Positions 37,900 through 49,800 of a stretch of 64,000 nucleotides of DNA are shown here, one piece after another. Under the pieces are notes generated by a model that worked only from the letters and a program-made list of their open reading frames with translations, was not told the DNA's origin and did no database searches. The DNA comes from Saccoglossus kowalevskii (Eukaryota; Hemichordata; Enteropneusta; Harrimaniidae). The stretch's first letter is position 1. Every line of letters begins with the position of its first letter. The translations under genes and the position numbers were made by a program. The stretch spans positions 110,012 through 174,011 of the forward strand of contig NW_003136839.1 of assembly GCF_000003605.2 (NCBI RefSeq). Reading direction: 5' to 3'.

Positions 37900-40825
37900 C
37901 TAAAATTTAGGTAAACACATAATCAGTACATCTCTGAGTTTTTTCCGAAGAGTTTCATTTCCCTCACAAAATATATGCGTTGACCCCTCTTCAACTTGGA
38001 TAATGGTATCTTCTGATGGCTGCGAATAAATGAAAGATAAATTAATACACTGCTTTGCTGACTCTTGGTATGTCTGTGGTGGCAGGCAATGTGTTTAACG
38101 ACAGAGTAAAGTTTGTGACAATGTGGACAAGTGGAAGGGTATCAATGATAGACTGTCAATTATGTTGACAGAATAGAGTTTCAAGTGATAGCGCCATCAG
38201 TTGGTTTCCATACACAAATAGAGGGGTTGGTATCCCTGGTTCCAGGCATTCTGGTGAGCTGGCTATCGAACATTTACTCAAGAAAATCAATCCCCCACAC
38301 ATACAAACTTGGAACATCTTTTTACCAGAGCGTGCAAGTTCCTAAGGTAACGGCGGAACTCAAAACTTGTATTTTAATGTTGCCATAGTTATGTAAGAAT
38401 CATTGGCAAAATATGATAGACTGGAGGTAAAATACAACTATTTTTGATTAAAACATGGTGAGGAAACAAGAATATTCATGTCATGTACATGTATGAACAT
38501 CTGACAAATTTACATCATTTCGTAAAATAGTGGGGGGTCAGTACTGAGTTATAAAATAGAAATTACTCCGACGATCACTGTGCAAATTTTGTGTAAACAA
38601 ACAATAAATTTTAATATATGTGTTGTATATTTTCTTTGAACTCGTATGAAACACAACATACAGCAATAACAGTGGTGTGTTAATTACATGTTTATGATAT
38701 CAATAGGGAACAATTGTAATATATTAACACTTACTAAATGTACAATATGTCCTCCAGGAGTGTCTTCCACCTTCATATCAGTCACTCCATGCTATAAAAA
38801 GAGAACAAACCGTTATTAATATCAAGCTTTTGTTGAAACTATAGTAAAAATAATTATCTTAGCTGACTTTTGACTTCTTTGTGCTGCATGGTCACCGATT
38901 TGCTGACAAATGTAATAAATAGATATTATATGAGATGGTTTAATAACGACAGTATATAGCTACATGTATGTTGGGATTTCCTTAGTTTCCATTATATTAT
39001 GTCAGATTTCGACACACTTTTGTACCAGGGATCAAAATCTGACCATTATAATAATAGTATGACAAGGTAATACACAATCTCAATGTCAACAAGAACTGGC
39101 TGAACACAAGCACCTGCACATCTTAATTAACCAAGATAAGAAAGGGAATATAAACTTGTTTTTGTTATTTGACATTTTTTTTCTCATTTTTGTTGAATTT
39201 TCAGTGTTTGTGTGTCATGTTATTTCATCGTTATTGCTGTAGTAATGTGAATTTCAGTCGTGGCAGTTTTTACTTCGTCTGGTTGTTTTGAGTCGGCAAA
39301 TATGCAAGTGAGTGAATAAATGGATGGTTGGACTGTCCTAGCGGCTGTTTGTATTATTGAGTGGATGTGTAGGTGAATACTCATCATTAATTGTTTAAAC
39401 TTTGAGACGTATCAGCATTAGCATAGGTAGCCTGGTTACCTCACAACTTAAGAAAACATGATAATACTTTTTTTGCAGCTTCCTCACCTTTGTCAAGTTT
39501 CTTACAAAATCTTCAATATCCAAATTGCCATAGACATAATGTTTTGGATGTTTGTTGATTATTTCCTCCTCACCTCGCTTACGCTTTTTACCGACAACTA
39601 CTGGTGCCTTTGGTAAAGGCTACAAACAAAGGTGAAAAAATATACAACTGCAAATTACTGTATATAACCATTTATTTTCAGTGGAATTAAATTTCACTAT
39701 TATAATAATAATAATAATAATAACTTTAATGCATCCTTAGAAATACAAATGTTCTATTGGTTTACAGCAATAAATATATAAGTGATAATTTGATAATTTG
39801 TTGTAATTAAACCAAGTTTTAAAGTTTGCAAACTTCTATTGTTTTGTTCTTTTGTTATTTCACATGCTCATGTGGATTTAATTTTGCAGATTTTACTTAT
39901 CGATGAATTAGGAAAAAATAACAACCAGTGAATAATTTACAGTAGTTCACAAATGAGGGCGAAGGTCAGGAAAAATACAGAATGCCAGAAAATATTATTC
40001 AGATTAAATATGTTTTAATTAAATATGTGCCAAAAATCATATTGAATGGTTGTAGCGGGTAAATCATAAAGTATCTGTGAAAAGTTGTATTCTATAATTC
40101 TACACATAGATTTAAGCATTAGAAGCACAACTCAATAAATACTATATATAGTATAGTATAAATGTAATACACTACCTGTAATACATATTTATTGTCTTTT
40201 ACAGTAGTGCTCCCCGTTATGGTGGATACAAACAACTCCAGATTTCATTTCAGTCGGCTCTAGCGTTGATGCCAGCTGCAAATATACAGATAATTGTATA
40301 TTCTATATTGTGTAACCAAAATGAGTTTATATCATCACCATGGGATACTAAAACTATCAGAATGTAAAACATGTGTTGAGTAAGATTACCACTATTTCAA
40401 AAATAATTTGTAGCAAATTAATGAATTTTTAATTGACATATTTTATGAATAATAAATAAATATTTCATTTTTTTTCGGAACAAGTGATCAAAAAACTAAA
40501 TACAACACATGTTTTGTCACTGTATCATACTACATATCACAATACATCTAAACAAGTTTGTAAAAAAGGGTAATACATACCTCTGATGTGATTTCAATTT
40601 TCTCTTGTCTTCTTCGCACAGGTAGGGTTAGAACATCTGCTCTTTTGAAAGGAGTGGGAGGAGGGTCCTGAAAATGTAATTATTAGTCTCAAAATTATTT
40701 TGTTCAACTCTACAAAACTTAGCATCCAGTATGCACGAAAGAGAAATACTTATTGGTTTGTATTATTTGCTTGTAATTAGGCTTTCGATGCTTTTCCGCA
40801 TCGAAAGCCTTTTGTAATTGTAAAG

Positions 40826-40877
<52 letters not shown>

Positions 40878-43800
40878 TTATTCTGCCGTTTTTTAAAACT
40901 CTTCTTCTCGAAGACGGGTTACCCACTTGACCTGTTACTTTACAGAGATAATCTATAGGCAATTCTCTAAAACGTCAAAGTTTCCGATTTTCGATATGTG
41001 ACGTCATTCGGCCGCCATCTTGGATTAAAGACGAAATTTTCAATGCCGAATTGCACACCTTTCTGAGGGTCTGAGTGCTCCCAGTTTTTTATGGTAGCAG
41101 CAGTGGAACAAGGGCTAAAAATATCATCAAAAAAAACTTTAGCGGTCACGTGACTTTTTTTACTAGAATTTTCAGAAATTTTGTTTTGCATCTCATTTGC
41201 ATATTTTTTGACTAATTCACTAACCCTGCATATATTTTGAAAGATCAAGTGCCATAGTATTTATTTTTCCAAACGGCTTCTCCAGGCGATGAGCCGTTTT
41301 TTAGAAAATGATTTTAGAATGTTTTTTCACATTTGTTTTATTGTACCATGCAAAGCATCATGGGAAAGGGGGGAGGGCCCTCTACATTCTGTTTGAAATA
41401 TCTCAAGCACTATCACAGATAGCTATGTACATGCAACCAGTGCAATATTGAAGCTATGGAATAAGTGATGTGACTAACACATTAAATGACCNNNNNNNNN
41501 NNNNNNNNNNNNNNNNNNNNNNNNNNNNNNNNNNNNNNNNNNNNNNNNNNNNNNNNNNNNNNNNNNNNNNTTAGGCACTGTTGCAAGTACAAACATGAAA
41601 CCAATGCTATATTGAAGGCATTGGAAATAAGAAATGGCTAAAATGTTCAATGACTATGTATGGTCATAGAACTCATTAAATATGCATATCTATAATATCT
41701 CGATCACTATTGAAGTTAGAGATATGAAAATAACGCCACATTGAAGGCATTGTACACAAGAAATGGCTAAAATGTTCAATGACCATATATGGTCATAGAA
41801 CTCATTAAATATGCATATTACTAATATCTCATGCAATATTGAAAGTACAAACATGGAGACAATGCTATATTGAAGGCATTGAGCAAGCTAAATTGCTAAC
41901 ATGTTCAATGACCATATATGGTCATATAATTCATATAGTGTAATCAGTTCACCATGCTGTGACTAAATCAACATACATTGTGATCAATATGCTACAGTAT
42001 ATAGTAAAATAATCACCGTACATGTCTCCATTACCCTAGATATTACAGAAGTGTAATGTCATAATTCTCTTGCATGAATGCAATTCAGCGCTAACTCAGG
42101 CATAGCATCGAAAGCCGGTAATCGCTGCTTGCAGCTATATTTATAAACAAAATTGAGAAACTTGGCGAAAGTTGTTATTCGGCACCCAACAGAGTAATTA
42201 TAGAAGTACTAATAATGAACACAATGTTGGTAATTAAATGTAATCTATTTTCTGTTATAGAATGTTCCTGAAAGGGTGTTGATGATTTATTACAGATTTG
42301 AAGAGCCATTGCTCGAAACTTATAGCTGTTTTTAATAGTTACTTAAGACAATGATTACCAAATATTATCTAGTACTGTAAAACATGTTGAAAAAGCGGCA
42401 TGCAATTTTAGCGAATTGTGGCAAAATGACGTAATAGCGAAATGTTGATTTAATATGCCTCACCCTTCACTAACATTACGGTACCGTCAAGACAAAAATC
42501 ACTACATATCATCTCTAAACATGATTTAAAAGCTCACATTAATCATTTTTTCATCAGCTTTTGCAATATTTAAATCATGTGGACACTGACTCTTCCTGTA
42601 ACCTGCCTACAGATATTTATTTAGTATCTGAGTAAAGACTGGTACCGGTAATCGCATATTTACTTACGGTTTCAACAATAAGATCATCTCTATGCGGTAA
42701 TAGCGGTGGCGGGGACAGATATGCATCAGGTATAATCACATGTAAAGCCTGAAATATAAAAATAATGTTAACATTCATGAATAATTAGCTAAAATATATA
42801 AAATATATAGATCCAATAACTGTATGAAAATAATAGGAATTAGTGGTAAGGTACAGTAAAAGAAACACAACTCATTCTAGCGGTCCTACTAATTAATGTG
42901 TGGACACACGTGGGGACGAACAAAAGGGAATAAGTGACACATGGGTCAAAACTTGTACTGTATAATGTTAGTTTATTCTTTAAATTTAAAACATTCATGA
43001 ATTCTAGTAGCCATCCCCACATTTTATGATTCCCTCTTGTTCGTCCCTGTGAGTTAATTAGCATGACACCATTCTAGGCTATCACATGTATCTTAAATAC
43101 AGTCTGGTTTACTCACCTTCAGCTCTTTGATTAGTTTGTTTGCTTGTGAGAAATTCATGGTTGGATCTATAGGACAGTAACATGATTTCATTGACAGCGG
43201 TTGGAATGGAGCCAAGGCATCAAGATAATTAAAACTAGGTTCTGTGAAGGTATAATTTTCAAAAATTTATGGCAGTTGTAAATTACTTTGTCTATAAAGA
43301 GGTAAATAAAATTTGCTCTCAAGCTAAAACAATGGACATTATATACGCAGGCGTAGGTTGTGATGGCCTCAAATCGGAGCACGCGTAACCATGCAAAAAC
43401 ATGACTATTTAAAAACGCCTCTACAATGTAAATGCACACTGACACTTATATTTGCGAGGGAATATCACTAAAATCTGAACTTTATGAATGATGTGATACA
43501 GTTCAATAAAAGACATTCACTGAGGAGATTCACAACATAAAATAAGACATGAAGATTGAAAAAGAATGTTTTTTGCGAGATTAAGTTTAAATTCAAGTGC
43601 CCCTCTAATGACACTATGGCATTTATATTGTTAGCATGTAGCAAGTGCAAAATCCCTCACGGGCAGTGAAGTAAACAAAGTTAACCACAATGTAGGTTGT
43701 GTACCTATCTAGTTTTAAAGGAATTTATAACAATAAAGCTATATGCATCAAAAATATACATGCCCCTACTGTTCTTATCTTTTGTTATTCATCGCTGCAC

Positions 43801-46800
43801 GCCACTATTTTTGATTTGTTTTCCACTTGATGTGAGCAAACAACATAAATGGCAAAATGTCTGTTGTGGTAATATTAAAATCAGTTTATATATGTTGTAC
43901 AGTGAGAAGATGCTTATGGGAGTCAAAATTAATAAGCATTGAATTGCATGACCAAAATGATTACTGGTGGCCATATTTAATCAGATCATTAATTTTCATT
44001 TAACATACATTTTTACACTCTGGTTGACTTCCCCTATTCTCCTTTATCATGGAGCTAACTAATAGCACCCTCTTAGTTTAGTTTCATGGTTATTTTGTTT
44101 TTATTAATTTCCCACAATTTCTAGCATTCCTTTCATGAAAAATACAAGTTTGTTAAATTTAGACCCTATACCTGTATTGCGATTTGTCACCTATATGTGC
44201 TGCAATTGTGCTGCTCTCTATAAATTTATGATCTATGTACTGCCCTCTATAGTTTGATTTTGTCTGTACTGCATGCTATCCTCGGGCGGGGCTACGTCAC
44301 AATACGCTCCACGTTGCGAAGACCCGCACCCCTGTACCATGTATTTCTATGGGCTCTGTGCAAGCTGATGTAGAACGCCGGTTGAAGAGCCGATGAAAAC
44401 AGCTAAAGTCGGGAAAACAGCACGAACTCAACTTTGAATTAATCCCAAACAACCAAACCTATATACGTTACACATGCAGGGTTAATCTTGTTACATTGTT
44501 CAGAGGAGTCTCAACAACTATCCCAAAATATTGCTTTCTGAAAGTTTTGGCCTTTTTTTTTTTGTGATCGTTGCCATGTGGTGAAAATGAGCAGTTGGCC
44601 GCCCCGAGGATAGCATTATTTGACATCAAAATTTTCAACAGTGCCGCCCTCTAAAGTTAGTTTTCTAGTGAGTTTGACTTTACCTGTAAATATAACCGTG
44701 TTCATGCTTGACTTTCCCCAAAGTTCCATGAAATGTACAGCATCACCAAATCGTAGTGATGGATGACCTGTGAAGACTACACAGGGGGTCTTGAACTGAT
44801 TAGTGAATTCACCTATGATAAACAAAAATGTTTTTTTTTGGTGGTTATTGAAAAAAAACGTGAAAAGATAGATAATTACTTAGTCTTGTGTGTTGTCTAC
44901 TGAATTGTTAACATGACTAGGGGGAAATTGGTTAAAAAAAATATTCTTGACAAAAGTATGAATTGGCTAATGAAAAACATCTGATTTTTACAGATTTGTA
45001 TTGAAAAAGGATTATCCCATGTACATAGTTTGGTTGTCACTCCACTGATAATTTGCTGAAAACCCAAAGTCAACTTTTGTTATTATTAACAAATTTTCAA
45101 TGTTCATTTTCATCAAGACTTGTAGCCAATTAGAAATTATCAAAAAAAATATAAAAAAAATACACAAAAAAAAAGAGAAAAATTCCTGAAAAAATTATGG
45201 CAGTCCAAAGGTTTAGAACATATATACATTATTTTGTTTCTATAATATTAAAACTGACTTCATCACTCAGCTCAACAGATAGCCAACACAATTGATTAAC
45301 AAATTTTTCAAATTTTAAAATGTTCCCCGACTATGAATAAAACAAATTGAAAAAATATTAAATACAGTCCACAAGATAATTCATACCATGTATTGAAGGA
45401 AAGTGTTTTAGACGACCACCTTTGACAAGTTCACCATGAGGGAACGGTGGTTCAGGTAGATACACTTTAGACTGCTTGGCAGGACACAGCCTGTAAGAGA
45501 CAAAATAAATTATAATTTTATCAACACATGCTTACATTATCATATTAAAAGCTACTGTAGCTGTGGTTTGTGATTTGATTTGAATTATACAATTATGTAG
45601 TTATACAGTGAATAAAGACATGAACGCTGTTTAATAAAATACTTATAATTAATGCTTCATTAATTTCAAATGACAGTTGAAAAAAAATTAACTAATCAAC
45701 ATGTGTAAACAGATGAATGATCGTTAATCCATCCATTATTGAAAGAAACACGCAAAGATTCATGGGATTTTTGACTGATTGGCAATCGTCTACAAGGAGA
45801 AATATTTTATAAATTTACATAAAACCAATCATGCTTTCATGAAATTTTCTGTATCACAGACTGTTTTATAGCATTTCACACACAAATGAATTTGAACAAA
45901 TTTGAAAATATTATTTGTATAATGACCACCCAAGGTACTTCATTAAAATGGTCTTTATAGACAGGTGGTCTTCACCAGAGTCAGGAAGTTGGATTATTTT
46001 CACATAGGTCACTAACAGATACATTTGACATAAAACTTGATCAGAAAATAATGACTTGGCTCATTTGGAACAAAAACACAAAATCAAATTGACTTGAGAA
46101 AATTAAAAATTATATTAGAAACAGAATGCATATTATTATTTTGGTCTCTAAACAGTAGGTGGTCTTTATACACAGTTTGCTTATATGTTATGCCTTGGGA
46201 CTGCCTAAAAGTGGTCACTATAGACAGGTGGTCTTTATATAATGAGGTGGTCACTAACACAGTTTTGACTACATAATAAAAACATAGATATATGTGTACG
46301 TATGGTACTTCTAAACACACTGAAGATTTTATTATTTCATTAAAAAAATTACAGATTAGCAAAATTAGCTAAAATAACATGCCAGCAAAAAAGACATGTT
46401 TTGCAGTGAATTATCTTTATCAAGATGTAATTTCCATCAAAATTAATTATTAACATGCTCAGTACACAGTGCCAATTGACTTACCATTCAGCAAATATCT
46501 GAGAATACGCCAATGAACTATCAGCAACATGTGATATAAAGTACAGAGGAATCTGTGTAAGGCCTGCACTGTCCATGAATGCTGACAGACATTCAAACAG
46601 ATCATAGATAACACCGGATGGACAGCATGGAACTAAAACATTGCCACCATTCTTGATTGTTACAGCTGTGAAATACATTGTCAGAGAAGTGAAACAAATG
46701 TGGATACACAACTGGTATGATATGCAGTGGAAGGTCCCACGAAACCAGAATGTGCTAGAAATACGTTTGTTTGACATGCGCATGGAGCTAACATGATGGA

Positions 46801-49800
46801 ATCTTTGTCACATATCACCATGAAACTTGCATACCCTTACCTAAAAAATTACTTTAATTTCGCAACAACAAAAATTTGACGAATTTTGAAAATGAAATTG
46901 CAAACAAACTGTAGCAGTGACAATTTTTCTGGTGTCCTGCAACATGAATTCTCAGTGACTTTGGTGAAATTAAGTCTTTACAAATGACACACAATCCTGA
47001 AATCGCAAACAAATTCCAGCAGTTTACGGAATTGGCTCAAGCAATGGTGTAAAGATACAGATGACACAATCAACTCACTCACCCAGATTACTACAGAATT
47101 CACCCAGCATATTGTCAGGATTAAAGGTTGGTGTTTGATTTAATCCAGTCAATATCAGTACATCACTGTTCTTCATCGGCCCTGTAACCATTGGTAACGG
47201 GTGTGTTGTTAACAATGAAGATCCAGATATGTATGTCACCTATCATGAATAAATGAACTTAACAATATCAGAAAATAATTTTAGATTACTTAAAATTTTG
47301 ACTTTCAAGTTATGCTAAACAATTGGTGAAACTTAAAAATCTACCAAAGTTGAAACATCAGTGATGTAAAATAACCATAATGAGTTACTTTAAACATATG
47401 AACTCACCTTTTCAAAATCAGACTGTATAACCCAATTACAACTGCCAATACAGTAGCCAGAACTCAGGGGTACCATTGACAATGCTCCGTATAAATTCTA
47501 CAGACACCAAAGTAAAACATTTGAATATCCCAAGATAAATATATACTGAATATTTTGTATTTATTCTTTTATATGAAAATTAAATTTAAATGATCTCTAT
47601 TAAATAAAACAATCACACCAAAACTATACTTGAAAATGCAATGTGGATGACAAATTCAACATTTCCGCACATATACCTTCTATTTTTAGTTAACAGATTG
47701 TCATGTTCATTTAATTTCAGCATAACCCTTTGAGTGCCAGATATTTTTCCCGACCAAAATTCACTGCAAATATTTTGACATTTTGTAAAATAATCAGTAA
47801 ATTTCATCATCATTTTGGTTAGTACAGTTTCAGATATTGCTTTTGGTTTTCGATCAAAAAGTTCTTCAATTGTTATCAACATTTCATGTGAGGAGGAGAA
47901 GACTATACAACATTATTTTGTTGTTGGTGGCAAAAGTAGACAATGGCAATCAAAGAGTTAACTACTTAAATGAGTCAAAACATTTATACAAGACAGGATT
48001 TGATTTTTTGAAACAACCTGCAAACAAACAGCTTTCTGATTGGCTTCACTATTAGGCGTTAGGATTGTTAGCCAATCAGGTAAATCTTACTTTGACTTGA
48101 CTCTAAGACTAATACTTACCAGTTTTTCTGAATATCCAGCTAATTTGACCTTTGACATAGCTGCATTTATATCATGTTTGTTGTAACATTTCCGCCATGA
48201 TGGTACGTGTAACGATTCACGGAGTGGTGACGGCAAAGTCTTCAATATGTTGGGTTCTTTCCATTTAGTGGCTGGTTGTAACTTAGGCACTCTTTCAATG
48301 TATTCTACAAGTTCCTCCATTAATTGTCTACAAAGTAATGTCAAAACTCAATAAATAAACAAGATGGAAAGAACTATCTGTAGGAATAAAATAATTTTGA
48401 ACTGTTAGAGTTTGCCACAATCAGCATTGTTGCACTATTATTCTGCACTCTAGGCAGTTGCCTTTGAGGCCTCTATGAAGTTCAAGCCCTGTGTTTTGTA
48501 CGCTATCTACTACTCCACTGGGACCTCAGAGAGATATAGCGAGTTTTGAACACCAATTACTCACAACACATATGCAATTTGATTTCATTTCACAAAATGT
48601 GTATCAAATAAAAATAAATTTCTCATCACTGGTGATTCTTACCTTCCAGATTGTACAGTGGGCTCTGTTGCATACACAATACCATGGAAACCGGTATACT
48701 ATCAAGATAGGAATAGGATAAAGCAAGAGACAATCAAAAGGACAGCAGCTGGAATTTTTTTTTAATTCAAAACAGGTCAACTTTCATTTGTTTCTCATAA
48801 AAACAAGTTGAAATGAAGTTGCTGAATAACAAATTTTAGAAAATCAGAGAAAAACAAAAAGTGTAACAAAAATATGAAACCAGGGCTTTCTGTAATAAAC
48901 AGCATTTCTCTTACTTCAATTAAACTCATTTACTTATTTGAGTTTTGAACAAGAATCAAAAGATTGCTAGATCGTAGTCTAGCCTAGGATTTATGTAGGA
49001 TTCCATTCACTACACTATATGCCACTCCATTAATGCCTGGCTATGATGCTGCTAGTAATATCTCATTGTCTGAATACATCTAGCCTAGAATCTATGCAGC
49101 ATTCCATTCACTATATCCCACTCCACTAATGCCTAGCTATGATGCTAGTAATATCCCCTTGTCTGAATACATCTAGCCTAGAATCTATGCAGCGGTCCTT
49201 TCACTATATGCCACTCCACAAATGCCTAGCTATTATGCTAGTAATATCTTATTGTCTAAACACATCTAGCCTAGAATCTACCTACCGTACCATAGACAAA
49301 TAAAATGCATATAAGATGGGTCATCAAAAAATATACCGTGTAATTAATATTTTTACACGTACAAATGTGCAGTCGAAACAATTTTTTAAAATAATCAGTA
49401 TTCATTTACAGATTCCAACTGAATAAATTTCAATAGAAAATAATGATATACAATTCAGCAACAGTTCATACATCTATACTCATTACACATGTAACTGTTA
49501 CACTATTTCTAATAGGATATTGGGCAGATCACATGATGTTGTGAACCAATAGGAAATGTTGGCATAAATATAAGTTGACATACCTCTGTTATGAATGGTA
49601 AAGCCAACATAGAGTGGTAACTTGACAAAAGAATCACGTCTACAGTTGACAAATCTAGGATTCCTGTCTGAGTAAATAAATCAATAAATCAATCAAATAA
49701 TCAATAACTAACTTTTTTCAGTTTATGTACACACGTACAGTATATGCAGTAACAAAATAATACCTGTCTGTGTATTCAGTTTTTATCTCTGTGCTTTTTG

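Larger units (their letters stand above)
40779..42116 (-). mobile_element. Helentron/HINE-like non-autonomous element in INTS9 intron (tentative)
   Basis: The ends ggctttcgatgc (40780-40791) and gcatcgaaagcc (42105-42116) are inverted repeats. Read on minus, the order is short terminal repeat, ~129 bp tandem repeats (41870-41600 and beyond the gap), a long AT-rich stretch, an (AAT)n microsatellite (40877-40826) and a terminal 13 bp hairpin (arms 40779-40791 and 40798-40810, loop ttttcc). Tandem core, microsatellite and 3' hairpin in this order are the known layout of Helentron-associated interspersed elements (HINE/pearl-like). No protein is encoded. Alternative: an unrelated MITE that captured a satellite. 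Confidence 0.5.
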
